Below, piece by piece: positions 18,529 to 28,180 of a stretch of 64,000 nucleotides of DNA (the stretch's first letter is position 1; each line of letters starts with the position of its first letter). This DNA comes from Herbiconiux sp. VKM Ac-1786. GTDB taxonomy: Bacteria > Actinomycetota > Actinomycetes > Actinomycetales > Microbacteriaceae. A program made the translations under genes and the position numbers. The notes below the pieces were generated by a model, which did no database searches, was not told where the DNA came from, and saw only the letters and a program-made list of their open reading frames with translations. The DNA is taken from the NCBI RefSeq assembly GCF_015350805.1, contig NZ_JADKSG010000001.1, positions 62,001 through 126,000 on the forward strand. Reading direction: 5' to 3'.

Positions 18529-19959
18529 CTACCCGGCGTGGGCCTCGAGGAACTGGTAGACCTCGTTCTCGTCGACCCCGGGGAACTTGCCCGAGGGCAG
18601 GGGCGACAGGATGTGCGCGTGCAGCTTCGCGCTCGGCCACGCCGCATCCGACCAGCGCTCCGCCAGCTCGGACGCCGGGCGCCGGCAGCACGACTCGTCG
18701 GGACAGCGTGACTGCTGTCGCATCGCCGTGTCGCGCCCGCGGAACCACTTCGCGTCGGAGAACGGCACCCCGAAGGTGATCGAGAACTCCCCCGCGTCGG
18801 TCTTGCCCGTCTGCGTCGCGCACCAGAAGGTGCCGGCCGGGGTGTCGGTGTACTGGTAGAACTCGGTGGTGCGGTTGGTGCGGCCGAGCGCCCCGCGCGC
18901 CGCCCACTTGCGGCAGACGAGCTGCCCCTCCACGGCGCCCGTCACGTCGGCCGGCAACGGCAGACCGTCGTTCTCGTAGGACTTGTAGATCGCCCCGTCC
19001 TCCCCCACGCGCAGGAAGTGCACGCGCATGTCGAGGTGCGCCGTCGCGAGGTTCGTCATGCGCAGCGCCGCCGCCTCGTGGGTGACCCCGAACGCGTCGC
19101 GGAAGTCCTCGACCGAGAGGTCCTTCCGCTGCTTGGCGGCCCGGAGGAACGCGACCGACGCCGTCTGCGGCATCAGGCAGGCCGCCGCGAAGTAGTTGAT
19201 CTCGAGCCGCTGCTGCAGGAACTCGGCGTAGCTCTGCGGCGGCGTGTGGCCGAGCAGCCGGTGCGCCATCGCCTGCAGCGCCATGGAGCGCAGCCCGTGG
19301 CCGCCCGGGATGGAGGCCGGCGGGAGGTAGATGCGGCCGTTCTCGAGATCGGTGACCGAGCGCGCCGAGTGCGGCAGGTCGTCGACGTAGATCAGGGTGA
19401 AGCCGAGGTGCTCGGCGAGCAGCGACACGCTGCGGTGCGTGAGCGCCCCCGAGCTGTGGCCCACCGTGGCGAGGGTCTCCTCGGCGAGGCGCTCGAGCTC
19501 GGGCAGGTGGTTGTCGAGGCCCCGCATGGCGAGCCGGTTCTCCGTGTTCGCGCGCCGCGCCTCCTCGGGGGTCGCGATCGACTCGGCGGCTCGGCGGCGC
19601 AGCTCCCGGTGCAGCCCGACGAGCGACTCCAGCGTCTCCTGGGGCAGGGTGCGGCTCGCCGGCACCGCGGGCAGGCCGAGCGAGGCGTAGAGCGGGCTCT
19701 GCTGGGCCTTCGCCAGCTCGATCTCGAGGGCGGTGCGGGCATCCGGAGCCTCGTCGCTCAGCAGATCGGCCAGCGGCACGCCCAGTTCGGCGGCGAGCGC
19801 CTGCAGCAGCGAGAGCTTGGGCTCGCGGTGGCCGTTCTCGATCAGCGAGAGCTGGCTGCCGACGACGCCCACGCGCTCGCCGAGCTGGTCGAGGGTGAGC
19901 CCGAGACGCTTGCGATGGTGGCGGATGCGCCTCCCAAGTGTGATGAGGTCGCCGTTCAT
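18529..19959 (-). CDS. RamB/ScfR-type XRE-family regulator
   Basis: 476-residue regulator of the short-chain-fatty-acid group that includes RamB of Corynebacterium (acetate metabolism) and PrpR of mycobacteria (propionate). Domains: an N-terminal XRE helix-turn-helix (about 8-62, [20 protein letters not shown]), a middle ImmA/IrrE-like region (about 230-310, [12 protein letters not shown]) and a C-terminal DUF2083-type region ending in a cysteine cluster ([12 protein letters not shown], near residue 430) that could bind metal or an iron-sulfur centre. Divergent from pckG, so control of PEP carboxykinase or of itself is plausible. AGGAGAGAAG precedes the ATG. Confidence 0.88.
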   Translation of the reverse strand: MNGDLITLGRRIRHHRKRLGLTLDQLGERVGVVGSQLSLIENGHREPKLSLLQALAAELGVPLADLLSDEAPDARTALEIELAKAQQSPLYASLGLPAVPASRTLPQETLESLVGLHRELRRRAAESIATPEEARRANTENRLAMRGLDNHLPELERLAEETLATVGHSSGALTHRSVSLLAEHLGFTLIYVDDLPHSARSVTDLENGRIYLPPASIPGGHGLRSMALQAMAHRLLGHTPPQSYAEFLQQRLEINYFAAACLMPQTASVAFLRAAKQRKDLSVEDFRDAFGVTHEAAALRMTNLATAHLDMRVHFLRVGEDGAIYKSYENDGLPLPADVTGAVEGQLVCRKWAARGALGRTNRTTEFYQYTDTPAGTFWCATQTGKTDAGEFSITFGVPFSDAKWFRGRDTAMRQQSRCPDESCCRRPASELAERWSDAAWPSAKLHAHILSPLPSGKFPGVDENEVYQFLEAHAG

Positions 19960-19987
19960 CTTCTCTCCTCGTCAAGATCAGCCGATC

Positions 19988-20016
19988 TTTACAGACCGTG
20001 ACCCGAAATCTACCCT
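19988..20016 (+). promoter_or_regulatory. Candidate pckG promoter
   Basis: TTTACA (19988-19993) and TACCCT (20011-20016) are separated by 17 nt and lie about 55 nt before the preferred pckG start. The spacing is ideal and the hexamers are acceptable for an actinobacterial housekeeping promoter. CTTTACAG around the -35 bears only a loose resemblance to RamB sites, so I do not call an operator. Confidence 0.4.
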
Positions 20017-20071
20017 CCAGCCCGCTCATAGTGGAAGAACTAGCCGCCAATTGATGAGGATGAGGCCGAGG

Positions 20072-21907
20072 ATGAGCATTCTGGAGACGACGAGCATGGT
20101 CGACACCGAGGGTCCGTCGAAGAACCCGGCGGTCAACGAGTGGGTGCGCGACGTGGCGCTGCTCACGAAGCCCGACCGCATCGTGTGGTGCGACGGCTCG
20201 ACCCGGGAGTGGGACGAGCTGACGAAGGAGATGGTGGCGCAGGGCACGCTCATCCGGCTCAACCCGGAGTGGCGGCCGAACAGCTTCCTCGCCCGCAGCG
20301 ACCCGGCCGACGTGGCCCGCGTCGAGGACCGCACCTTCATCTGCTCGGAGCGCCGCGAGGACGCCGGGCCCACGAACAACTGGCGCAGCCCCTTCGCCAT
20401 GCGCGAGGAGCTCACCACCCTGTTCGCCGGCAGCATGCGCGGCCGCACGATGTACGTCGTGCCGTTCTCGATGGGACCGCTCGGCGGCCCCATCTCGCAG
20501 CTCGGCGTGCAGCTGACCGACTCCCCGTACGTCGTGGCGAGCATGCAGCTGATGACCCGGATGGGCTCGGCCGCGCTCGACCTGATCGAGGCGGAGACCC
20601 CCTGGGTGCCCGCGCTGCACTCGGTCGGCGCACCGCTCGTCGACGCCGACGGCACCCGTCACGACGACGTCGCCTGGCCGCACAACCCCACCAAGTACAT
20701 CTCGCACTTCCCCGAGACCCGCGAGATCTGGTCGTTCGGCTCGGGCTACGGCGGCAACGCCCTGCTCGGCAAGAAGTGCTTCGCGCTGCGCATCGCGAGC
20801 GTCATGGCCCGCGACGAGGGCTGGCTCGCCGAGCACATGCTGATCATCAAGATCACGAGCCCCGAGGGCCGCGTGCACCACGTGGCCGCCGCGTTCCCGT
20901 CGGCCTGCGGCAAGACCAACCTGGCGATGCTGAACCCGTCGATCCCCGGCTGGACGGTCGAGACCATCGGCGACGACATCGCCTGGATGCGGCCCGGCCC
21001 CGACGGGAAGCTGCGGGCGATCAACCCGGAGCGCGGCTTCTTCGGGGTCGCCCCGGGCACCGGCATCACGACGAATCCGACCGCGGTCGACACGGTCTGG
21101 GGCAACACGATCTTCACGAACGTCGCCCTGCGCGACGACGGGGACGTCTGGTGGGAGGGCCTCACCCCGAAGGCGCCGGCGCACCTGCTGGACTGGCAGG
21201 GCGAGGACTGGACGCCTTCCTCCGACGGGCCGGCCGCGCATCCGAACTCCCGCTTCACGGTCACCGCCGACCAGTGCCCCACCATCGCCGACGACTGGGA
21301 CTCACCCGAGGGCGTCGTGATCGACGCGATCCTGTTCGGCGGGCGGCGGCCGAGCACGGTGCCGCTCGTCTCCGAGGCGCGCGACTGGGCGCACGGCGTG
21401 TTCATGGGGGCGACCATGGCTTCCGAGACCACGGCGGCGGCCGAGGGCGCGGTCGGGCGCCTGCGTCACGACCCCTTCGCGATGCTGCCGTTCTGCGGCT
21501 ACGACGTCACCGACTACTTCGCGCACTGGCTCGAGATCGGGCAGACGCTGGGGGCGGATGCTCCCCCGGTGTTCTCCGTCAACTGGTTCCGCAAGGACGC
21601 CGACGGCCGCTTCGTCTGGCCCGGTTTCTCGGAGAACGCCCGGGTGCTCGAGTGGATCGTGCGCCGCGTCGAGGGCTCGGTCGAGACCGTCGACACCCCC
21701 ATCGGGCGGCTGCCGCGGGTGCGCGACGTGAACGTCGAGGGGCTCGAGCTCGGCTACGAGGAGCTGCAGGGCATCCTCTCGGTCGACCGCTCGGCGTGGC
21801 TGCGCGAGGTCGACGAGATCGACGCGTACTTCGACGAGATCGGCGGGGAGCGCGTGCCCGTCGAGCTCCGGCGCCAACTGGCCTCCCTGCGCGCGAACCT
21901 GCGCTGA
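20072..21907 (+). CDS. pckG: Phosphoenolpyruvate carboxykinase (GTP)
   Basis: Gluconeogenic enzyme converting oxaloacetate plus GTP to PEP, CO2 and GDP. Motifs of the GTP class are clear: the active-site P-loop FPSACGKTN (Ser277 to Asn283), kinase-2 motif [22 protein letters not shown], and the guanine-binding [20 protein letters not shown]. 611 residues, normal for the family. Several in-frame ATGs exist (20054, 20060, 20072, 20096); I chose 20072 because GAGG lies 6 nt upstream. Divergent from the RamB-like regulator, which suggests carbon-source-dependent control. Confidence 0.96.
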   Translation: MSILETTSMVDTEGPSKNPAVNEWVRDVALLTKPDRIVWCDGSTREWDELTKEMVAQGTLIRLNPEWRPNSFLARSDPADVARVEDRTFICSERREDAGPTNNWRSPFAMREELTTLFAGSMRGRTMYVVPFSMGPLGGPISQLGVQLTDSPYVVASMQLMTRMGSAALDLIEAETPWVPALHSVGAPLVDADGTRHDDVAWPHNPTKYISHFPETREIWSFGSGYGGNALLGKKCFALRIASVMARDEGWLAEHMLIIKITSPEGRVHHVAAAFPSACGKTNLAMLNPSIPGWTVETIGDDIAWMRPGPDGKLRAINPERGFFGVAPGTGITTNPTAVDTVWGNTIFTNVALRDDGDVWWEGLTPKAPAHLLDWQGEDWTPSSDGPAAHPNSRFTVTADQCPTIADDWDSPEGVVIDAILFGGRRPSTVPLVSEARDWAHGVFMGATMASETTAAAEGAVGRLRHDPFAMLPFCGYDVTDYFAHWLEIGQTLGADAPPVFSVNWFRKDADGRFVWPGFSENARVLEWIVRRVEGSVETVDTPIGRLPRVRDVNVEGLELGYEELQGILSVDRSAWLREVDEIDAYFDEIGGERVPVELRRQLASLRANLR

Positions 21908-21923
21908 GGCGCCGGGCGGCGCC
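21908..21923 (+). terminator. Short GC hairpin after pckG
   Basis: GGCGCC arms (21908-21913 and 21918-21923) flank a 4-nt loop directly after the pckG stop. No U-tract follows, so it is only a weak candidate for termination or transcript-end stabilisation. A TATCCT hexamer just downstream (21930-21935) may be the -10 box of valS. Confidence 0.3.
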
Positions 21924-21999
21924 GACCGGTATCCTGGGAGGACAGTGAGGCACCTCTCCACCTGACACGGTGCCGCCCATATCGCCAGGAGGCCCATCC

Positions 22000-24627
22000 A
22001 TGTCCGCACACGTGCCCGACAAGCCCGCACTCGAAGGCCTCGAGGCGAAATGGGACGGGGTCTGGGCCGAGCAGGGCACCTACCTGTTCGACCGCGCCGA
22101 CGCCGCCCGTGACGACGTCTACTCGATCGACACCCCGCCGCCCACGGCCTCCGGCTCGCTGCACATCGGCCACGTGTTCTCGTACACCCACACCGACGTG
22201 ATCGCGCGCTTCCGCCGCATGACCGGCAAGCGCGTGTTCTACCCGATCGGCTGGGACGACAACGGCCTGCCCACCGAGCGCCGGGTGCAGAACTACTACG
22301 GCGTGCGCTGCGACCCGTCACTGCCCTACGACGCCGAGTTCACCCCGCCGTTCGAGGGCGGCGACAACAAGTCGTCGAAGGCGGCCGACCAGATCCCGAT
22401 CTCGCGCCGCAACTTCATCGAGCTCTGCGAGATCCTCACCGTCGAGGACGAGAAGCAGTTCGAGACGCTCTGGCGCGACCTCGGCCTCTCGGTCGACTGG
22501 ACCCAGACCTACCGCACCATCTCACGCGAGTCCCAGGCCGCGTCGCAGCTGGCGTTCCTGCGCAACATCGAGCGCGGCGAGGCCTACCAGGCCATGGCGC
22601 CCACGCTGTGGGACGTCACGTTCCGCACCGCGGTGGCGCAGGCCGAGCTCGAGGACAAGGAGCAGCCGGGCGCGTACCACCGCCTCGAGTTCCACCGCCC
22701 CGACGGGGAGGGCGTGTTCATCGAGACCACCCGCCCCGAGCTGCTGCCCGCGTGCGTGGCGCTGGTCGCGCATCCGGACGACGAGCGGTACCAGGCGCTG
22801 TTCGGCACCACCGTCACCACCCCCGTGTTCGGCGTCGAGGTGCCCGTCGTGGCGCACCACCTGGCGCAGCCCGACAAGGGCTCGGGCATCGCCATGGTCT
22901 GCACCTTCGGCGACCTGAACGACGTGATCTGGTGGCGCGACCTCGATCTGCCCAACCGCGCGATCATCGGCTTCGACGGACGCATCATCAGCGAGGCGCC
23001 CGCGGCGATCACCTCCGAGGCGGGGCGCGAGGCCTACGCCCAGCTGGCCGGCAAGACCGTGTTCTCGGCCAAGCAGGCCGTGGTCGAGCTGCTCCGCGGC
23101 ACCGGCGAGCTGATCGGCGAGCCCAAGCCCATCACGCACCCGGTGAAGTTCTTCGAGAAGGGCGACCGCCCGCTCGAGATCGTCTCGACCCGCCAGTGGT
23201 ACGTCACGAACGGCGCCCGCGACGAGGCCCTGCGGGCGAAGCTGCTCGAGCTCGGGGCCGAGCTCGACTGGCACCCCGACTTCATGCGCGTGCGCTACGA
23301 GAACTGGGTCGGCGGCCTCACCGGCGACTGGCTGATCTCGCGCCAGCGCTTCTTCGGCGTGCCGCTGCCCGTCTGGTACCCGCTCGACGGCGACGGCAAC
23401 CCCGTCTTCGACCAGCCCATCGTCGCCCCGCGCGAGCTGCTGCCGGTCGACCCGTCCTCGGATGCGGCCCCCGGCTACTCGGAGGACCAGCGCGGCGTGC
23501 CCGGCGGCTTCCAGGGCGAGGTCGACGTGATGGACACCTGGGCGACCAGCTCGCTCACCCCGCAGCTCGCGGGAGGCTGGGAGCGCGACGAGGAGCTGTG
23601 GAAGCTCGTCTTCCCCTACGACCTGCGCCCCCAGGGCCAGGACATCATCCGCACCTGGCTGTTCTCGACCATGCTGCGCGCGACCCTCGAGGAGGGCGTG
23701 AAGCCCTGGCAGAACGCCGCCCTCTCGGGCTTCATCGTCGACCCCGACCGCAAGAAGATGTCGAAGTCGAAGGGCAACGTCGTCACCCCGGCCGACATCC
23801 TGAAGACCCACGGGTCGGATGCGGTGCGGTACTGGGCCGCCTCCTCGCGCCTCGGCACCGACGCGGCCTTCGACGAGAAGAACCCGACGCAGATCAAGAT
23901 CGGCCGTCGCCTCGCGATCAAGATCCTGAACGCGGCGAAGTTCGTCTACGGCTTCACCCTGCCGGCCGGGCACACCGAGATCAGCGAGCCGCTCGACCTG
24001 AGCATGCTGGCCGGACTCGACGAGGTCGTGCGCACCGCCACGGCCGCGCTCGAGCGCTACGACCACGCGCGCGCGCTCGAGATCACCGAGACGTTCTTCT
24101 GGACCTTCTGCGACGACTACCTCGAGCTCGTCAAGGAGCGTGCCTACCGCGACGAGTCGGAGGCGGCCGGCAAGGCCTCGGCCGTGCTCGCCCTGCAGAC
24201 CGCGATCGACGTGCTGCTGCGCCTGTTCGCGCCCTACCTGCCCTTCGCGACCGAGGAGGTCTGGTCCTGGACGCACGAGGGCTCGGTGCACACCAGCGGC
24301 TGGCCGACGGCCGTGCTCGAGTCGCTGCCCGAGGGCGTGACGGTGACCGCCGATTCCGTCGCCGACGACGCCGGCCTGCTGGCCCTCGCCTCGCGGGCGA
24401 TCGTCTCGGTGCGCCGGGCCAAGACCGACGCCAAGGCCTCGCAGAAGACCCCGGTCGCCTCGGCGACCATCTCGGGCACCGACGAGGAGATCGCGCTGCT
24501 GAAGCGCGCCGAGGGCGACCTCAAGGCGCTCGGCCGGATTGCGGTTCTCGGCTACGCCTCGGCTGAGGAACTCTCGGTCGGCGATATAGTTCTAGCGCCC
24601 GAGCAGAACGCCGAGGCCCCCGCATGA
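22000..24627 (+). CDS. valS: Valyl-tRNA synthetase
   Basis: Class I synthetase charging tRNA-Val. HIGH motif H55-I-G-H58 in SLHIGHVFSYTHTD, GWDDNGLPTERRVQNYYGVR, editing-domain segment IETTRPELLPACVAL, and KMSKSKGN near residue 586. The GLPTERRVQNYYG type of sequence is that of the archaeal-like ValRS subgroup found in many Actinobacteria, rather than the E. coli type; there is no long C-terminal coiled coil as in the latter. ATG 22000 is preceded by AGGAGG 7 nt upstream, so I excluded ten extra codons of a longer frame. 875 residues. Confidence 0.96.
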   Translation: MSAHVPDKPALEGLEAKWDGVWAEQGTYLFDRADAARDDVYSIDTPPPTASGSLHIGHVFSYTHTDVIARFRRMTGKRVFYPIGWDDNGLPTERRVQNYYGVRCDPSLPYDAEFTPPFEGGDNKSSKAADQIPISRRNFIELCEILTVEDEKQFETLWRDLGLSVDWTQTYRTISRESQAASQLAFLRNIERGEAYQAMAPTLWDVTFRTAVAQAELEDKEQPGAYHRLEFHRPDGEGVFIETTRPELLPACVALVAHPDDERYQALFGTTVTTPVFGVEVPVVAHHLAQPDKGSGIAMVCTFGDLNDVIWWRDLDLPNRAIIGFDGRIISEAPAAITSEAGREAYAQLAGKTVFSAKQAVVELLRGTGELIGEPKPITHPVKFFEKGDRPLEIVSTRQWYVTNGARDEALRAKLLELGAELDWHPDFMRVRYENWVGGLTGDWLISRQRFFGVPLPVWYPLDGDGNPVFDQPIVAPRELLPVDPSSDAAPGYSEDQRGVPGGFQGEVDVMDTWATSSLTPQLAGGWERDEELWKLVFPYDLRPQGQDIIRTWLFSTMLRATLEEGVKPWQNAALSGFIVDPDRKKMSKSKGNVVTPADILKTHGSDAVRYWAASSRLGTDAAFDEKNPTQIKIGRRLAIKILNAAKFVYGFTLPAGHTEISEPLDLSMLAGLDEVVRTATAALERYDHARALEITETFFWTFCDDYLELVKERAYRDESEAAGKASAVLALQTAIDVLLRLFAPYLPFATEEVWSWTHEGSVHTSGWPTAVLESLPEGVTVTADSVADDAGLLALASRAIVSVRRAKTDAKASQKTPVASATISGTDEEIALLKRAEGDLKALGRIAVLGYASAEELSVGDIVLAPEQNAEAPA

Positions 24628-24641
24628 GCCAGGAGGCGACG

Positions 24642-25109
24642 ATGCCGAACGAGACCACCACGACCGCGGTGCGCGTGCGCCCCGTCGCCGGCAACGAGTT
24701 CTTCGCCTGGCACGCGGTCTACACGGGCTACGGCGAGTTCTACGAGAAGCCGCTGCACGACGAGAAGGCCGTGCTGGTCTGGAGCTGGATCATCGATCCC
24801 GCCCACGAGCTCGAGTGCCTCGTGGCGGTCGACGGCGACGACCAGGTGGTGGGCCTCGCCCACTACCGTCCGTTCTCGCGCCCGCTCGACGGCAGCCGGG
24901 GGCTCTACCTCGACGACCTGTTCGTGCTCCCCGAGAAGCGCAAGCAGGGCATCGCGACCGCGCTGATCGAGGGCGTGGCCGACATCGGCCGCCGCCGCGG
25001 CGCGAGCGTCGTGCGCTGGATCACGTCGAAGGACAACGAGGCCGCCCGCGCCCTCTACGACACCGTCGCCGAGAAGACCCGCTGGGTCACCTACGACAAG
25101 GCGCTCTGA
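24642..25109 (+). CDS. GNAT-family N-acetyltransferase
   Basis: 155-residue acetyl-CoA-dependent acyltransferase. The GNAT core is visible: strand beta4 LYLDDLFVLPEKRKQGIATA with the acetyl-CoA pyrophosphate loop (R/Q-x-x-G-x-A as KRKQGIATAL), then VVRWITSKDNEAARALYDT. I chose ATG 24642 because AGGAGG lies 5 nt upstream; an earlier ATG at 24624 overlaps the valS stop. Only 14 nt follow valS, so it is probably cotranscribed. Its substrate (small molecule, peptide or antibiotic) cannot be told from sequence. Confidence 0.88.
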   Translation: MPNETTTTAVRVRPVAGNEFFAWHAVYTGYGEFYEKPLHDEKAVLVWSWIIDPAHELECLVAVDGDDQVVGLAHYRPFSRPLDGSRGLYLDDLFVLPEKRKQGIATALIEGVADIGRRRGASVVRWITSKDNEAARALYDTVAEKTRWVTYDKAL

Positions 25110-25142
25110 GCCCTTCAGAGAAGCCGCAGTGAGAGGAACAGC

Positions 25143-25382
25143 ATGATGCAGCTCGGAACCCGCTGGCTCGTCGGCGACGAACCCCCCTCCCGCCTCCCCC
25201 AGGCCGTGATCGACGCGGTCTACGAGGTCGAGGGCGAGCTCGCCGAGCAGGGCGTCGACGCCAAGGACTGGAGCTGGACGCTGACCTGGCTCGAGGGCCG
25301 TCCGGTGGTCTCGCTCGACGACGACACCACGATCGAGTTCGACCCCGAGACCGACACGGCGCTGGTCACCGCGCCGGAGTAG
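25143..25382 (+). CDS. Small acidic conserved-looking protein, unknown function
   Basis: 79-residue strongly acidic protein (MMQLGTRWLVGDEPPSRLPQ to the C-terminus ALVTAPE) with alternating short strands and a helix, no membrane segment and no cysteine. I do not recognise the family. GAGAGGAACAGC supplies a good ribosome site for the ATG at 25143 (or the next ATG at 25146). It follows the GNAT gene by 33 nt and is likely in the same transcript as valS. Codon use matches its neighbours, supporting a real gene. Confidence 0.7.
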   Translation: MMQLGTRWLVGDEPPSRLPQAVIDAVYEVEGELAEQGVDAKDWSWTLTWLEGRPVVSLDDDTTIEFDPETDTALVTAPE

Positions 25383-25389
25383 ACGCGTC

Positions 25390-26367
25390 TCAGAACCCCT
25401 CGGGCCGCCGCGGCGTGTAGGGCTGCTCCAGCGCGTCGAGCTCCTCGCGGGTGAGGGTGAGGTCGAGCGAGGCGACCGCGTCGTCCAGGTGGTGCGCCTT
25501 CGTGGCGCCGACGATGGGCGCGGTCACCGCGGGCTGCTGCCGCACCCAGGCGAGGGCGACCTGGGCCCGGGTGACGTCGTGCTCGTCGGCGATGCGGCCC
25601 ACGGCATCCGTGATCGCCCGGTCGGCCTGCTCGGCCTGGCCGTACATCGCCTTGGTCACCTCGTCGCTCGCGGTGCGGGCGGTCTCCTCGCCCCAGGGGC
25701 GGGTCAGCCGGCCGCGGGCGAGCGGGCTCCAGGGCAGCACCCCGACGCCCTGGTCGAGGGCGAGCGGATGCATCTCCCGCTCCTCCTCGCGCTGCAGCAG
25801 GTTGTACTGGTCCTGCATCGAGACGAACGGGGTGAAGCCGTGGCGCTCGGCGACGTGCTGCGCCTTCGCGAACTGCCAGGCCCACATCGAGCTCGCGCCG
25901 AGATAGCGGGCCTTGCCGGCCTTCACCACGTCGTGCAGCGCCTCCATCGTCTCCTCGATCGGCGTCTCGTCGTCCCAGCGGTGGATCTGGTAGAGGTCGA
26001 CGTAGTCGGTGCCGAGGCGGCGGAGGCTCGCGTCGATCGAGGCCAGGATGTGCACCCGCGAGAGCCCGCGCTCGTTGGCACCCGGGCCCGAGGGGAAGTA
26101 GACCTTCGTCGCGATCTCGATCTCCTCGCGGCGGGCGAGGGTGCCGAGCATCCGGCCCGCGATCTCCTCGCTGGTGCCGTCGGAGTACATGTCGGCCGTG
26201 TCGAAGGTGGTGATGCCGGCCTCGACGGCCTGCACGTAGAACGGGCGCGCCTCCTCCTCCGGCAGGGTCCACGCGTGGGTGCCGCGGTCGGGCGTGCCGT
26301 AGCTCATGCAGCCCAGCACGATGGGGGAGATCTTCAGGCCCGAGCGGCCGAGTCGTACGTGCTCCAT
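25390..26367 (-). CDS. Aldo/keto reductase
   Basis: 325-residue NADPH-dependent oxidoreductase of the AKR superfamily (YhdN/Tas-like). Seen: N-terminal IVLGCMSYG, the catalytic Asp and Tyr in FDTADMYSDG, catalytic Lys in EIATKVYFP, His in YQIHRWD, and the cofactor-binding C-terminal segments. The start lies 1 nt after the stop of the GntR regulator, so the two form an operon. Substrate unknown; its place next to acdS suggests a role in the same environmental context, but that is inference. Confidence 0.9.
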   Translation of the reverse strand: MEHVRLGRSGLKISPIVLGCMSYGTPDRGTHAWTLPEEEARPFYVQAVEAGITTFDTADMYSDGTSEEIAGRMLGTLARREEIEIATKVYFPSGPGANERGLSRVHILASIDASLRRLGTDYVDLYQIHRWDDETPIEETMEALHDVVKAGKARYLGASSMWAWQFAKAQHVAERHGFTPFVSMQDQYNLLQREEEREMHPLALDQGVGVLPWSPLARGRLTRPWGEETARTASDEVTKAMYGQAEQADRAITDAVGRIADEHDVTRAQVALAWVRQQPAVTAPIVGATKAHHLDDAVASLDLTLTREELDALEQPYTPRRPEGF

Positions 26368-26368
26368 G

Positions 26369-27025
26369 TCAGTCAGACGCCTTTCCGAGGGTGAGGGCGA
26401 GCCAGTTCTCGCGGGTGAGCCGGGCGGCGAGCTCGGCGTCGCCGGCGGTCGCGGCGGCCAGGATGCGCTCGTGCTGCTCGACCGATCCGCGGCCGTCGAG
26501 CGAGGAGAAGCGGAGGCGCTCCACGCGGCGCAGCACGGCGGTGGCCCCGTCGAGCACCTCCACGATCATCCGGTTGCCGCTCGCCTCGACGAAGACCGCA
26601 TGGAAGCGGTCGTCGGCCTCGAGGGCGCGGTCGACGTCGTCGTCGTCGAGGGCGGCGGCGAAGTCGTCCGCGGCGGTGCGCAGACGCTCGAGGTCGTCGG
26701 CCGCCAGCCGGGGCACGGAGAGTCGGGCCGCCAGTTCGTGCAGCGACGCGGCGACCTGCTGCGCATCCGTCACCTCGGGCCCGTCGACCGGGGCCACCAT
26801 GGTCGCCCGGCCGGGCCGGGTGATCACGAGGCCGGCGCGCTCGAGCCGCAGCATCGCCTCGCGGATCGGGGTGCGGCTCACCCCGAGCCAGAGCTCGAGC
26901 TCGGGGTCACGGAGGCGCTCACCCGGTTCGAGGGTGCCGTCGACGATCGCGGCGCGGAGCGTCAGGTAGACGTCGTCGCGCAGCAGCGTGCGGGCACGCA
27001 CGGCCGTCGAGGAGGGAACGGGCAT
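26369..27025 (-). CDS. GntR-family (FCD) transcriptional regulator, likely acdS regulator
   Basis: 218-residue regulator with an N-terminal winged helix (about 10-75, with GERLRDPELELWLGVSRTPI and MLRLERAGLV) and a C-terminal FCD ligand-binding domain (about 85-215) whose histidines and aspartates (DDRFHAVFVEASGN, HERIL) form the usual metal site. It is divergent from acdS and upstream of the aldo/keto reductase. A TACGAT hexamer at 27036-27031 (minus) ends 5 nt before the ATG, which suggests a leaderless transcript. Many actinobacterial acdS genes are reported to neighbour GntR regulators; direct control is therefore likely. Confidence 0.9.
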   Translation of the reverse strand: MPVPSSTAVRARTLLRDDVYLTLRAAIVDGTLEPGERLRDPELELWLGVSRTPIREAMLRLERAGLVITRPGRATMVAPVDGPEVTDAQQVAASLHELAARLSVPRLAADDLERLRTAADDFAAALDDDDVDRALEADDRFHAVFVEASGNRMIVEVLDGATAVLRRVERLRFSSLDGRGSVEQHERILAAATAGDAELAARLTRENWLALTLGKASD

Positions 27026-27038
27026 GCTTCATCGTACT

Positions 27039-27079
27039 GACGGACGGTGCGATATATTGCATGGAAGCATTCGTCCGTC
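27039..27079. promoter_or_regulatory. Nested inverted repeats between gntR and acdS (operator candidate)
   Basis: Perfect 8-nt arms GACGGACG (27039-27046) and CGTCCGTC (27072-27079) enclose an A/T-rich core TGCGATATATTGCA (27048-27061), itself a near-palindrome with two mismatches. TATATT at 27053-27058 may be the acdS -10 box. An AT-rich island inside very GC-rich DNA at a divergent promoter next to a GntR gene is a strong candidate for its operator. Seen: the repeats; inferred: the bound protein. Confidence 0.5.
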
Positions 27080-27106
27080 TCGATCGTCCCGACCGTCTGG
27101 AGCCCC

Positions 27107-28117
27107 ATGGCACTCGCCGACTTCCCGCGCTACCCGCTGACCTTCGGGCCGAGCCCCGTGCACCACCTGCCCCGGCTCTCCCAGCACCTCGGGGGCGCCC
27201 AGGTCTGGGCCAAGCGCGAGGACGTGTCGAGCGGTCTGGCCTTCGGGGGCAACAAGATCCGCAAGCTCGAGTACCTGGTTCCGGATGCTCTGGCGAGCGG
27301 TGCCGACACGCTGGTGTCGATCGGGGGCTACCAGTCCAATCACACCCGGCAGGTCGCCGCCGTGGCCGCGAAGCTGGGGCTGAAGGCCCGGCTGGTGCAG
27401 GAGAACTGGGTCGACTGGCCCGACCCGCTGAGCGACCGGGTGGGCAACATCCAGCTCTCGCGGATCATGGGCGCGAAGGTCACGCTCGACTCCGCCGGGT
27501 TCGACATCGGCATCCGGTCGAGCTGGCAGCAGGCGATCGACGAGGTGATCGCCGACGGCGGCACGCCGTACCCGATCCCGGCCGGTGCGTCCGAGCACCA
27601 CCTCGGCGGGCTCGGCTTCGCCAACTGGGCCTACGAGGTCGAGCAGCAGGAGCGCGAGCTCGGGGTGTTCTTCGACACGATCGTGGTCTGCACGGTGACG
27701 GGGTCGACGCACGCCGGCATGATCGCGGGCTTCGCCGGGCAAGATCGGCCCCGCCGTGTGATCGGCATCGACGCCTCGGCGACCCTGGAGAAGACGCGGG
27801 ACCAGGTGGCGCGGATCGCGCGGCACACCGCGTCGCTGATCGAGCTCGGGCGGGAGCTGCGCGACGACGAGATCGAGGTGCTCGAGGGGTGGGCGGGCGA
27901 CCTCTACGGCATCCCGGTCGACTCGACGCTCGAGGCCATCCGGCTGGGCGCCGAGCTGGAGGCGATGATCACCGACCCCGTATACGAGGGCAAGTCGCTG
28001 GCCGGCCTGATCGACCTGGTGCAGTCGAAGGAGATCCCCGCCACGAGCACGGTGCTCTACGCGCACCTCGGCGGGCAGCTCGCGCTGAACGCGTACAGCG
28101 GGCTGTTCCGGTCGTAG
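27107..28117 (+). CDS. acdS: 1-aminocyclopropane-1-carboxylate (ACC) deaminase
   Basis: PLP enzyme cleaving ACC, the plant ethylene precursor, to 2-oxobutyrate and ammonia. From ATG 27107 the protein has 336 residues. Family landmarks are present with a one-residue offset from the Pseudomonas enzyme: PLP Lys50 ([11 protein letters not shown]), Ser77 (YQSNHT), and the residues that separate true ACC deaminase from D-cysteine desulfhydrase, namely Tyr293-Glu294 (DPVYEGKS) and Leu321 (YAHLGG). GGAG lies 4 nt before the ATG; the longer frame from 27047 runs through the operator region and was rejected. It would let the bacterium use plant ACC as nitrogen and carbon source and lower plant ethylene. 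Confidence 0.94.
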   Translation: MALADFPRYPLTFGPSPVHHLPRLSQHLGGAQVWAKREDVSSGLAFGGNKIRKLEYLVPDALASGADTLVSIGGYQSNHTRQVAAVAAKLGLKARLVQENWVDWPDPLSDRVGNIQLSRIMGAKVTLDSAGFDIGIRSSWQQAIDEVIADGGTPYPIPAGASEHHLGGLGFANWAYEVEQQERELGVFFDTIVVCTVTGSTHAGMIAGFAGQDRPRRVIGIDASATLEKTRDQVARIARHTASLIELGRELRDDEIEVLEGWAGDLYGIPVDSTLEAIRLGAELEAMITDPVYEGKSLAGLIDLVQSKEIPATSTVLYAHLGGQLALNAYSGLFRS

Positions 28118-28126
28118 GCGGGAACG

Positions 28127-28160
28127 ACGAAGGGCCGCTCCCACCGGAGCGGCCCTTCGT
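28127..28160. terminator. Bidirectional terminator between acdS and clpX
   Basis: Perfect 14-bp arms (28127-28140 and 28147-28160, beginning ACGAAGGGCCGCTC) around a 6-nt loop, placed between the convergent acdS and clpX genes. The stem is strong enough to act in both directions; the U-tract is poor, as usual in this group. Confidence 0.8.
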
Positions 28161-28180
28161 TCTGCGTCGTGGTCGCGCGG

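Noticed and set aside
19960-20071. RamB operator in the pckG spacer
   Set aside because: CTTTACAG shares only part of the known RamB motif; not enough for a call.
21924-21999. T-box leader for valS
   Set aside because: The spacer is only about 75 nt and lacks the T-box consensus and specifier stem; actinobacterial T-boxes are mainly for ileS.
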